Shown here one piece after another: positions 16,308 to 24,831 of a stretch of 64,000 bases of DNA. The stretch comes from Pelagicoccus sp. SDUM812002. Its GTDB lineage: Bacteria; Verrucomicrobiota; Verrucomicrobiia; Opitutales; Opitutaceae. The notes under the pieces were generated by a model. That model saw only the letters and a program-made list of their open reading frames with translations, did no database searches and was not told the origin of the DNA. The stretch spans positions 62,001-126,000 of the forward strand of contig NZ_JARXHX010000004.1 of NCBI RefSeq assembly GCF_031127835.1, in the 5' to 3' direction. The stretch's first letter is position 1, and every line of letters starts with the position of its first letter. Both the position numbers and the translations under genes were made by a program.

Positions 16308-19300
16308 TTATTTGGAAGCTAAATTCGATTTGAGTTCCTCGACCCCGCAATAAAGCACGGGGACGACGAAAATGGTGACGATGGCGAACATCATGCCGCC
16401 GAACGTCGGAATAGCCATAGGTACCATGACATCCGAGCCGCGTCCAGTAGAGGTCAAAACGGGAAGCAGGGCGAGAATTGTGGTGGCGATGGTCATCATG
16501 GCGGGGCGCACGCGCTTGGTGGCGGCTTCGACGATACGCTCGTGCATCTGTTGGCGATTGCGCGGAGGTGCTTCTTTGAAGCGCTGCTCGAGATAGGTTG
16601 CCATAATGACGCCATCGTCTGTGGCGATACCGAAGAGGGCGAGGAAGCCAACCCAAACGGCGACGCTGAGATTAATGGTCTGCACTTGGAAGAGCTCTCG
16701 CAAGTCGTGTCCGAAGAGTGAGACGTTAAGGAACCAATCCTGTCCGTAAAGCCAGATGAGAACGAAGCCGCCGGACCACGCAAAGGCGATGCCGCTGAAT
16801 ACTAGAAGGGTGACGGGCACCTTCTTGAACTGAAAATAGAGGATCAGAAAGATGGCGAAAAGGGCAAGCGGGAGTACGATGGTCAGTCGCTTCTCTGCCC
16901 GCACCTGGTTTTCGTAGCTGCCGGTGAACTGATAGCTAACTCCCGCAGGAATGATCAGTTCGCCGCTCTCTCGCATCTCTTGCAGGTACTCTTGGGCTTG
17001 CTCGACGACGTCAATCTCCGCGAATCCGTCTCTCTTGTCGAAAATGACGTATCCCACTAGGAATGTGTTTTCGCTTTTGATAACCTGCGGACCTCGCAGG
17101 TAGTTTATGGAAGCGAGCTCGCGCAGTGGAACTTGGGTCCCATTTGGCGAGGCGACCAGTATTTGTTCTATGGATTCAATCGTATCGCGGAGCTCGCGCA
17201 TGTAGCGGACTCGCACGGGGTATCGTTCGCGGCCTTCGACAGTTTGCGTGATGGGTTTGCCGCCGATCGCTACCTCGATGACATCCTGCACCGTTTTAAT
17301 GCGAATGCCGTAGCGGGCGATGGCGTCGCGGTCGATATCGATTTCGAGGTACGGCTTGCCTACGATGCGGTCTGCGAAGACCGCTTCTGCCTTGATGGAC
17401 GGTACTTGCTTCAAGAGCTCTTCGATGTCGAGCGCCACGTTTTCCAGCGTTTGCAAATCGGGCCCGAAGACCTTTAGCCCCATGGGGGCTCGCATTCCGC
17501 TTTGCAGCATGACGATGCGCGCAGCAATGGGTTGGAGCTTGGGAGCGGAAGTGGCTCCCGGAATGGTCGCAGCCTGGACAATTTCGTCCCAGATGTCGTC
17601 AGGCGATTTTATCTCATCTCGCCATTGACGATAGGGGCGTCCGTCTTCGTCGGGTATAAGCTGGTTGTTCACGTCTCGTGGAAAATCTTCGTCCTTTTCG
17701 TCGAAGGCAAAGGTGCGTACCTGTCCGTCTGCGTCTATGATGTATTCCGGCTTATAGGTGATGATGGTTTCGATCATGGAGATCGGAGCGGGATCAAGTG
17801 GACTCTCTGCACGCCCCAGTTTGCCTACGGCAATCTCCACTTCCGGAATGGCGTTGATCGCCATGTCTTGCTTTTTCAACACGTCCATGGCTTCGCCGAT
17901 GGATGCGTGAGGCATGGTCGTTGGCATGAAGAGATAGGACCCTTCATCGAGAGGCGGCATGAATTCCTTGCCAAAGCCCGGAACCGCGTGGGCTGCTTTG
18001 CTGAAGAGGTTTGAAGATTGCACAAACTCGGGAGTCCATGCGAAGACGCGTGGCACGCCCAGCCAAGCGGTAAAGCCAAAGGCGACGATGCAAAGGGAAA
18101 GGCTGACGAAAAGAAGCTTCGCTCGCAGAAGCGCTCTAAGGATTCGCGGGTAAAGCCAGATGAAGGCCAGCATCGGCAGCAGGAGTCCAGCGATGGATAG
18201 CAGGACGAATAGGGTATTGGATACGTCGTGCTCGGGTCCGAGCGGTTTCCAAGTTTGGGCGAGAATGATGGCTACCGCGATAGCGACAACGAAGTTGAAT
18301 CCGTGTTGGATTCGGCTTTGCAGTTCTGAAGAGAAGCGCTCTGAAAAGACGTTATAGATGCCGACGCTCAGGAGCAAGAGTCCCACGGTCCAAGGGAGAG
18401 CTGGCCAAATGAACGGAAGGATGATTCCTCCCAGACCAACCAAGCCCCATAGCAGGTTACGCGACCATCCTGGCTTTGTCCTACCAGCGATGAGCCAGTG
18501 GGCTAGCGGTGGAATTATAGCGAGAGCGACTAGGATGGAACCGAGCAATGCGAAGGTCTTGGTGTAGGCGAGCGGCCGGAAAAGTCGGCCTTCGGCGGCC
18601 TCCATTGTGAAGACTGGCAGGAAGCTAATCACGGTAGTGGCAACTGCGGTTAATACGGCTCCGCCCACTTCCGCGCTACCGCGGTAGACCACCTCGAGGC
18701 GGCTCTCTTGGGGATCAGCTTTGTCGAGGTGTTTGAGAATATTTTCTGTAACCACGATGCCCATATCGACGATAGTGCCGATCGCGATAGCGATCCCAGA
18801 AAGGGCGACTACGTTCGCATCCACCTTAAACAGCTTCATGCCGATGAAAGCGAAGAGTACAGCGAGAGGTAGTATGCCCGAGATGAGTGCGGCGCTTCGG
18901 AGGTGCATCACCAGCAGGATGACCACAATGATTGTAACCAAAATCTCGAGACTGACGGCTTCTTCTAAGGTGCCGAGCGTCTCGTAGATCAAGCCCGTTC
19001 GATCGTAGAACGGTACGATTTCTATTTGACTGGTTGTGCCATCCTCCAAGGTTTTCGATGGAAGTCCGGGAGAGATTTCATTGATCCGTTCTTTGACCCG
19101 TTTGATCACCTCAAGCGGATTTTCACCGTAGCGCGTGACGACCACTCCACCAACCGCTTCGGATCCAGCTTTGTCCAAAGCTCCCCTGCGGAGAGCGGGA
19201 CCGAATTCTATTTCCGCTACCTCGTCGAGCGTAATGGGAATGTTGTTACGCTGAGTGATAACTGCCTTGCGGAGATCGTCGAGGCTTTGGATGTAACCTA

Positions 19301-20054
19301 GTCCGCGGATAACGTATTCGGCTGAGTTTATTTCGATGGTACGGGCTCCCACATCGAGGTTGCTGCCGCGGACTGCTTCGAAAACCTCGCTCAGGCTAAT
19401 TTCGTAAGCACGTAGAGCGTCGGGATCTACATCAACCTGGTACTCCTTTACGTACCCGCCAATTGAGGCTACCTCCGCCACGCCGTCTACACCTTGTAGA
19501 GCGTAGCGCACGTACCAGTCTTGGGCGCTACGCAATTCGGAGAGATCCCATCCGCCGGTAGGCTTTCCGTCCGGATCCATGCCCTCCAGCGTGTACCAAA
19601 AGACTTGGCCGAGGGCGGTAGCGTCGGGCCCAAGCTGAGGTGAAACGCCTTGGGGCAAGATTTCGGAAGGGAGGCTGTTTAGCTTCTCTAGAATGCGGCT
19701 ACGGGTCCAATAGAACTCGGCGTCTTCCTTGAAGATAACATAGATGGAGGAGAAGCCGAACATGGAATAACTACGGATCGTCTTGACCTCGGGAAGTCCT
19801 AGCAAGGCGGTGGTGAGAGGGTAGGTTATTTGGTCCTCTATATCCTGAGGAGAGCGCCCCATCCATTCCGTGAATACAATTTGCTGGTTCTCTCCGATGT
19901 CTGGAATGGCATCGACGGGGACTGGATCCCGTGGGAGTCTACCGCTTTCCCAGTCGAAGGGAGCGACCATGATACCCCAAGTAATCATCGCCGCTGTGAA
20001 GAGGACGACGACGATCTTATTTTCGAGGCAGTAGCGTATGAGTGAGTTGATCAT
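16308..20054 (-). CDS. cusA: Heavy-metal RND efflux pump, inner-membrane subunit (CusA-like)
   Basis: A 1248-residue heavy-metal-efflux RND transporter, longer than the usual 1020-1050. TM4 carries the proton-relay Asp430 in GIAIAIGTIVDMGIVVTENI. The porter-domain block GFGKEFMPPLDEGSYLFMP and the later ARIVMLQSGMRAPMGLKVFG hold methionines at positions matching the Cu/Ag relay of E. coli CusA; Cu+/Ag+ is thus the likely substrate, though Co/Zn/Ni is not excluded. The extra length includes about 120 residues (525-645) with about four additional hydrophobic segments between TM6 and the second periplasmic domain, and a longer loop near 760-830. Operon order on the minus strand: small Cys-rich protein, outer-membrane channel, adaptor, pump, two DUF3347 proteins. 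Confidence 0.92.
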   Translation of the reverse strand: MINSLIRYCLENKIVVVLFTAAMITWGIMVAPFDWESGRLPRDPVPVDAIPDIGENQQIVFTEWMGRSPQDIEDQITYPLTTALLGLPEVKTIRSYSMFGFSSIYVIFKEDAEFYWTRSRILEKLNSLPSEILPQGVSPQLGPDATALGQVFWYTLEGMDPDGKPTGGWDLSELRSAQDWYVRYALQGVDGVAEVASIGGYVKEYQVDVDPDALRAYEISLSEVFEAVRGSNLDVGARTIEINSAEYVIRGLGYIQSLDDLRKAVITQRNNIPITLDEVAEIEFGPALRRGALDKAGSEAVGGVVVTRYGENPLEVIKRVKERINEISPGLPSKTLEDGTTSQIEIVPFYDRTGLIYETLGTLEEAVSLEILVTIIVVILLVMHLRSAALISGILPLAVLFAFIGMKLFKVDANVVALSGIAIAIGTIVDMGIVVTENILKHLDKADPQESRLEVVYRGSAEVGGAVLTAVATTVISFLPVFTMEAAEGRLFRPLAYTKTFALLGSILVALAIIPPLAHWLIAGRTKPGWSRNLLWGLVGLGGIILPFIWPALPWTVGLLLLSVGIYNVFSERFSSELQSRIQHGFNFVVAIAVAIILAQTWKPLGPEHDVSNTLFVLLSIAGLLLPMLAFIWLYPRILRALLRAKLLFVSLSLCIVAFGFTAWLGVPRVFAWTPEFVQSSNLFSKAAHAVPGFGKEFMPPLDEGSYLFMPTTMPHASIGEAMDVLKKQDMAINAIPEVEIAVGKLGRAESPLDPAPISMIETIITYKPEYIIDADGQVRTFAFDEKDEDFPRDVNNQLIPDEDGRPYRQWRDEIKSPDDIWDEIVQAATIPGATSAPKLQPIAARIVMLQSGMRAPMGLKVFGPDLQTLENVALDIEELLKQVPSIKAEAVFADRIVGKPYLEIDIDRDAIARYGIRIKTVQDVIEVAIGGKPITQTVEGRERYPVRVRYMRELRDTIESIEQILVASPNGTQVPLRELASINYLRGPQVIKSENTFLVGYVIFDKRDGFAEIDVVEQAQEYLQEMRESGELIIPAGVSYQFTGSYENQVRAEKRLTIVLPLALFAIFLILYFQFKKVPVTLLVFSGIAFAWSGGFVLIWLYGQDWFLNVSLFGHDLRELFQVQTINLSVAVWVGFLALFGIATDDGVIMATYLEQRFKEAPPRNRQQMHERIVEAATKRVRPAMMTIATTILALLPVLTSTGRGSDVMVPMAIPTFGGMMFAIVTIFVVPVLYCGVEELKSNLASK

Positions 20055-20064
20055 CGCTCGTTTC

Positions 20065-21873
20065 TCAGTAGCTTTCGATTACCTCGCCGCAGGTGAGCAT
20101 AGATGCGCCGAAGTAAGGATTTCGAAGGTCTCCGCTGGACTGCAGCCAATCTGCCCCACGATCGGGATACACCATAGGACAGTGCATCCGATAGAGCTCC
20201 TGCGAGAAAATGTCAGGATTTTCGGATACGGCTTCGAGAAAGGCTCTCGAAAGCGTCTCGAAGTGGGGCCGACGTATCTCGTCCAGCGTCTGCGACTCGA
20301 CGAGGGCGTGGAGGGTCGAATCGATGGGGCTTCCGTGCCCTAAGGAGTGATGGAGGCCATCCACTGCAACTTTGGCTGCTCGCAGGTCATCGGCGGCGAG
20401 GGCAGTTTGCAGTTCGAGGTAAGAAGGCAGGGCTGCTGCAACTGACTCGGCTGCGAGGGTATCTATATCGGCGGGTTCTGCATTTACGCTCGCTGGAATC
20501 GGGTTCATCATGCTGGGTTTGGCTTGTATTTGTAAGGCACTGTCGATCTTGAAAGCTCCTTGGGTGACGACTCGATCACCCTCGTTTAGACCCGAAGAGA
20601 CGAGGAAGACGTCGCCCGCTCGTGGTCCAAGTTCGATCTCGCGTCCTTCGAAGGTTGGGCGGCTTGTATTGGGTTTTTCGATATAGACTACGGCGCGCTT
20701 GCCCGTGCGAAGGACGGAGGATGCAGGGATTACGAGAGGAGCTTGGGTATTGGGATCTTCGATGTAGCCGAGCTCTTCCGCTGGCACGAGGTCCATGCCG
20801 CAGACGTCGCACTGCCCCGGATGATCCTTAACGATCTCCGGGTGCATGGGGCTGATCCACTTGCCAGCGTACTCGGGCGAAAAGACAGTGCCGGAAGCCG
20901 CGAGCTTGGAGTGGGCAATCGCCTTGGCGAACATGCCGGGCTTTAGCTTTCTGTCGTTATTTTTCACATTGACCCGAACCGATACTGTGCGGGTAGCTCG
21001 ATCGAGCTCTGGCTCGATAAAGGCGACCTTGCCGGTGAACGTTTGTCCAGGGTAGGCTTCTACGGAGAAGGTCACGGTTTGGCCGAATCTAAGCCATGCG
21101 AGATCGGACTCGTAGGCCTCCAGCTGCAACCAAAGCTCGCTCATGTCTACGATTTTGAAAAGAGGTTGTCCGGTTTTCACATAGTCGCCCGCGTCGACGT
21201 TTTTCTGCACGACGATGCCGTTGATCGGCGCTTTCAGTTCGAAGCGGTCAGTCGCTTGGCCACTTGCGAGGATAGATTCGATTTGCTCGGGCAAGAGATC
21301 CCAAAGGCGTAGCTTTTCACGGGCGGCTCGGGCGGCGGAGCTGTCAGGATCGTACCGGTGGGCGGTGAGCAGTTCGGACTGGGCAGTAAGGAGTTCGGGA
21401 CTGTATACGATGGCAAGGTGGTCGCCTTTTTGCACGGGCACGCCGATGAAGTTGACAAAGAGATCATCGATGCGGGCTGGGAAGCGGGCGGTGAGGGATT
21501 TTACTTTTGTCTCGTCATAGTCGAGCTTACCGACGAGCCGAATTTCGGCTTCGGGGAATCGTCGAATGACAGGGGTGGTTTGGATATCGGCTAAGGATTT
21601 AGAGCTCGCGCTCATGCTCATCGCTCGCGGTCCTAGATCTGCGTCAGAATCTTTGGATACGGGAATGAGATCCATGCCGCAGATGGGACATGTGCCCGCT
21701 GCCGCTTGCTGAATCTGTGGGTGCATGGAGCAGGTCCACTTTTGATTTTCGACGTTGATTTCGGTGGAGTGCTCCGGGGATGAAGGAGAGTCTGGGGCAC
21801 TGCAGCGTCCGAGAAGAAATGTGAGGATTATTAGGACGATGAATCCTATTATCGAATACGTTTTCGTTTTCAT
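20065..21873 (-). CDS. cusB: RND efflux adaptor (CusB-like) with two metal-binding domains and C-terminal DUF3347
   Basis: A 602-residue periplasmic adaptor anchored by an N-terminal membrane segment (about 7-22). Domains: a heavy-metal-binding domain at 46-70 (WTCSMHPQI, CPICGMDLIPV); hairpin, lipoyl-like and beta-barrel regions (about 110-320; DRFELKAPINGIVVQKN); a second metal-binding domain at 339-365 (WISPMHPEI, CDVCGMDLVP) inserted late in the chain; a membrane-proximal domain to about 455; and a C-terminal DUF3347 (480-602) with YRMHCPMVY and LRNPYFGASMLTCG. The start at 21873 is chosen because it removes a 25-residue extension overlapping the upstream gene and places the membrane segment at the N-terminus. 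Links pump to outer-membrane channel and binds metal. Confidence 0.92.
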   Translation of the reverse strand: MKTKTYSIIGFIVLIILTFLLGRCSAPDSPSSPEHSTEINVENQKWTCSMHPQIQQAAAGTCPICGMDLIPVSKDSDADLGPRAMSMSASSKSLADIQTTPVIRRFPEAEIRLVGKLDYDETKVKSLTARFPARIDDLFVNFIGVPVQKGDHLAIVYSPELLTAQSELLTAHRYDPDSSAARAAREKLRLWDLLPEQIESILASGQATDRFELKAPINGIVVQKNVDAGDYVKTGQPLFKIVDMSELWLQLEAYESDLAWLRFGQTVTFSVEAYPGQTFTGKVAFIEPELDRATRTVSVRVNVKNNDRKLKPGMFAKAIAHSKLAASGTVFSPEYAGKWISPMHPEIVKDHPGQCDVCGMDLVPAEELGYIEDPNTQAPLVIPASSVLRTGKRAVVYIEKPNTSRPTFEGREIELGPRAGDVFLVSSGLNEGDRVVTQGAFKIDSALQIQAKPSMMNPIPASVNAEPADIDTLAAESVAAALPSYLELQTALAADDLRAAKVAVDGLHHSLGHGSPIDSTLHALVESQTLDEIRRPHFETLSRAFLEAVSENPDIFSQELYRMHCPMVYPDRGADWLQSSGDLRNPYFGASMLTCGEVIESY

Positions 21874-21898
21874 TTTCGTAAGTGGTTTAAGAGGATTC

Positions 21899-23194
21899 TT
21901 AGTCGAGCCAAAGGCCGCCAGAAAGTGTGGTGAGTTTCCAGCGGGCAATCCAGGCGTCGGAGGCAGCTCGCCAGTATTCAGTTTCTAGATTTAAAAGTGC
22001 ACGATCGGTATCGATCAGGTCGAGGACGGAAGCTTGGTCTGATCGATAGGCGGATTCGGTGACCTCGTGGGCTTGTTGAGCAAGAGGGATGAGTTTTTCT
22101 TGGTAACGTTGGACGCGGGTTTGAGCATCGTTCAAACGAGCGATCCAAGCTTGGCCTTCGGCGAGTAGGGAAAACTGTAGCTCTTCGATCTGGGCACTGA
22201 CTGCGTCGCGTTCGAAGCTCGCTTGGCGGGCAATTGCATTGTTAGCCTTGCCCCAGATGGGGAGAGATACACCGACCATAAGGGCCCAAGGATCCTTGCC
22301 GCTGTCTGCCATCTCGGGGTTGAGGGCGTCACCGGTGCGGACGTAGTTGATGCCTAGGGTGAATTCTGGACGGTTGGCCAACCGGGCGAGTCGCTCGCGG
22401 CTTTCTTGGCTGGCGAGCAGAGCCTGAAGGGTGGCAATTTGGGGCGAGTTTTGGCGAATAGCTGCGATCCATTGTTCTGGATTCGTCTGTAAAGGCATAG
22501 GCGCGGACCATTCGATCGGAAGTGGATTGCCGCTCGGAGAGCGTCCGATAATGCCCTCCAGATGGGCGGAGTTGGCAAGTAGCAGTGTTCTTTGGCGGGC
22601 GAGGGCGTCGCGTTGTTTTTCGGTTTCTAGCTGAATTCTAAGCAGGTCGCTTAGCAGACCGCCGGATTTGATTTTGTCACCGGCGATGCTCTCGAGACGC
22701 TCGAGCAGTTGCAGATTTTGCTCGGCGATAGTGATGCTCTTGCTTAGGTATGCGTTTTCGATGGCAGCGGTCGTAACTTGGTCGACGGTTTCGAATTGCA
22801 GGCTGGCGTAAGCGTGCCAGAGGGCTTGCGCTTGAGACTGAGCGATCTCCTTTTTGCTGCGAAGGCTTCCGAGCCAAGGAATGGGTTGCTGCAGGGAGAG
22901 CGCTTGGCGCTGCGGTCCGGTCCGTGTCTGGATGGACTCGACAAAGTGGGTGATCTGAACTCTTGGATTTGGGAGCATACTCGATGAGTCGATCGAAGCT
23001 CTGGCTGCTTGGTAGCGGTTTTCTGCCACGACGAGCGCAGGGCTATTGGCGAGCGCCTCCGTTATGAAAGGCCCGGCAATTCCATGCTGCATGAGTTCGG
23101 CCGCTCCTTGTGGGAGTATCGGCTCGTTTTTAGCGGAAAGGGTGCAGAACGCTGCGAGAGTCGCTAGCGATATAAAGGTAGAACGTGTTTTCAT
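21899..23194 (-). CDS. cusC: TolC/CusC-family outer-membrane efflux protein
   Basis: A 431-residue outer-membrane factor with a signal peptide (about 1-21). It has the two repeated helical-hairpin blocks of the TolC family: SPALVVAENRYQAARASI with SLQQPIPWLG in the first half, and NSPQIATLQALLASQESRERLARLA with GVSLPIWGKANN in the second. It ends on a long helix (SVLDLIDTDRALLNLETEYWRA). It supplies the outer-membrane exit channel of the tripartite metal pump and starts the core CBA part of the operon; the adaptor gene begins 25 bp downstream. Confidence 0.9.
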   Translation of the reverse strand: MKTRSTFISLATLAAFCTLSAKNEPILPQGAAELMQHGIAGPFITEALANSPALVVAENRYQAARASIDSSSMLPNPRVQITHFVESIQTRTGPQRQALSLQQPIPWLGSLRSKKEIAQSQAQALWHAYASLQFETVDQVTTAAIENAYLSKSITIAEQNLQLLERLESIAGDKIKSGGLLSDLLRIQLETEKQRDALARQRTLLLANSAHLEGIIGRSPSGNPLPIEWSAPMPLQTNPEQWIAAIRQNSPQIATLQALLASQESRERLARLANRPEFTLGINYVRTGDALNPEMADSGKDPWALMVGVSLPIWGKANNAIARQASFERDAVSAQIEELQFSLLAEGQAWIARLNDAQTRVQRYQEKLIPLAQQAHEVTESAYRSDQASVLDLIDTDRALLNLETEYWRAASDAWIARWKLTTLSGGLWLD

Positions 23195-23341
23195 TTGATG
23201 CGAAGGGTTCGGCTATGGAAACCGAGTTAAGCCCGCATGCCCAAAGGCGGCAGGGGATAAACAGCCACCGTGGCGGGCAGCTTGGTAGGAGCTTTGTCAT
23301 GGGCGTATCGACCCTGTGGATCGATCGACCGGCTCCTCGCA

Positions 23342-23725
23342 TCAAAGGATGTAGACGCAGTATTCCTCGAGATCCGGCGATGTCGGCGGCAAAGAGGTTC
23401 TATCTAGAGTAAAAAGTGGAGTCGTTTCGCGTCCGCTATCCCGCTGAAGGAACTCTAGGGCGAAAAGTAAGGCGGCCTGAGAAATCTGCGACTTGACGAT
23501 GCTGTCGTGAGCGCTCGCAGGTTCGCTTATCTGAGAGTTTTTCTCGGACTCGTGCGGACACTCGGCTTGGGTGTGATGTTCGGTTTCCGAGTTCGCAGCA
23601 TCCGGGGTCGCGGAGCAGCAGCTGTGCTCGGGCTGGGGTTCCATGGCAGAGAGATCCAGGCAGCAGCACAGCGGATTAAAAATCGCTGTGATGAGTAGGA
23701 TAGCCGTGAACTTGATGCCAAACAT
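23342..23725 (-). CDS. Small secreted Cys/His-rich protein leading the metal efflux operon
   Basis: A 127-residue protein of unrecognised family. One hydrophobic N-terminal segment (about 5-18) ends in a CCC cluster, which suggests export or a lipoprotein-like anchor. It is followed by a His/Cys/Glu-rich stretch (HSCCSATPDAANSETEHHT, ECPHESEK). An upstream TTG in the same frame (23770) would add 15 residues; the ATG is preferred. Such small metal-ligand-rich proteins often precede copper efflux genes, and here it is the first gene of the minus-strand operon. A metal-sensing or metal-buffering role is inferred from composition and position alone. Confidence 0.65.
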   Translation of the reverse strand: MFGIKFTAILLITAIFNPLCCCLDLSAMEPQPEHSCCSATPDAANSETEHHTQAECPHESEKNSQISEPASAHDSIVKSQISQAALLFALEFLQRDSGRETTPLFTLDRTSLPPTSPDLEEYCVYIL

Positions 23726-23880
23726 TCTGAGTCGTTGTATGAACCTAGGTACGTCTTTTGTGAAGTTCAAAAAATAGACGAGCTAGTTCAACTAACGATG
23801 CTTTGTCGTTTTTGAATGTTGCGTTTTCTTAACTTGGTTTTTTGTGGCCTTCCAGTTCTAGCTGGCTTCGTTTTGCTGAG

Positions 23881-24759
23881 ATGGCTACCCGAATAAAATC
23901 TTGGAGCAAAGCAGCGTTGGGAATGCTTTGCTTGCTGTTCTTGAGCTTTTGGGTGGCGGTGAGTTTTTCGGGTTGTATGAGTTTGCAGATGAAGGAGTCA
24001 GAGGTAGAGGCTCATTTCGAGGAACGCTCGCAGGAGCTACCGGTTTATTCAGAACTCAAAGACGAGGAGGGGAGCATTTTTCTAGTTCGTGCAGGCCAGG
24101 GGCCAACGGTTGTGTTCGTGCACGGTTCGCCTGGAAGTTGGGACAATTTTGTGCACATGCTTTCGGACAAGCAGCTTAATTCCCAATTTACCGTGCTATC
24201 GGTGGATAGGCCCGGCTTTGGCAAAACCCGCCCCAAGGGTGCGGAGACATCGATCAAAACGCAGGCGCGGCGGATTCGAGACGCATTAGCGGCGTCAGGG
24301 GCTGGCTTGCCGGCTATCTGGGTGGGTCACTCTCTCGGTGGGCCAGTGGTGGCTCGTTTGGCGGTGGACTTTCCTGCGGACGTTTCGGGGATGGTGCTGG
24401 TGGCTCCGTCCATGGATCCAGAGCTGGAAAAGCGAAAGTGGTTCAATTGGGCTGGGAAGTTCCCGCTGGTACGCTGGGGCTTGTCGCGGGAGTGGCGTAA
24501 CAGCAACGATGAGATTTGGCCGCTCAAGGGTGAGTTGATCGAGCTAGAGAAGGAGCTTGGAGTAATGCAAGCTCCCACAATCGTTTTGCAGGGGGATCTG
24601 GACCAGTTAGTGCCAGTAGGAAATGCGGACTACGTGGAGCGCCAATTTCCGGAAGGCGTAGTTGAATTGCGGATATTGGAGGGCGTGAACCACTTTATTC
24701 CTTGGTCGCATCCGGATGAGATAAAGCGTGCGATATTCGATTTGATGGAGGAAATCTAA
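23881..24759 (+). CDS. Alpha/beta hydrolase, probable lipoprotein
   Basis: A 292-residue alpha/beta-hydrolase-fold protein. After a hydrophobic N-terminus a lipobox-like FSGC suggests a lipoprotein facing the periplasm. Fold motifs: oxyanion VFVHGSPGSWDNF, nucleophile elbow WVGHSLGGPVVARLA (Ser), acid LQGDLDQLVP (Asp) and base GVNHFIPW (His). All triad members are therefore present. The substrate cannot be read; the nearest general class is esterase/epoxide-hydrolase-like. The ATG at 23881 is preferred to one 39 bp upstream because it directly precedes the charged signal start MATRIKSW. A small palindrome, TTCGCGGGCGCGAA, follows the gene (24763-24776). Confidence 0.85.
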   Translation: MATRIKSWSKAALGMLCLLFLSFWVAVSFSGCMSLQMKESEVEAHFEERSQELPVYSELKDEEGSIFLVRAGQGPTVVFVHGSPGSWDNFVHMLSDKQLNSQFTVLSVDRPGFGKTRPKGAETSIKTQARRIRDALAASGAGLPAIWVGHSLGGPVVARLAVDFPADVSGMVLVAPSMDPELEKRKWFNWAGKFPLVRWGLSREWRNSNDEIWPLKGELIELEKELGVMQAPTIVLQGDLDQLVPVGNADYVERQFPEGVVELRILEGVNHFIPWSHPDEIKRAIFDLMEEI

Positions 24760-24831
24760 GTTTTCGCGGGCGCGAATGTCGCTGGACAAGGCCATAGCGG
24801 TGCGGATAGGTTTTCGGCTCTCTCGCTCTCT

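Noticed and set aside
24763-24776. TTCGCGGGCGCGAA palindrome after the hydrolase gene as a terminator
   Set aside because: Only a 6-bp stem with a 2-base centre and no T-run; too weak to call.
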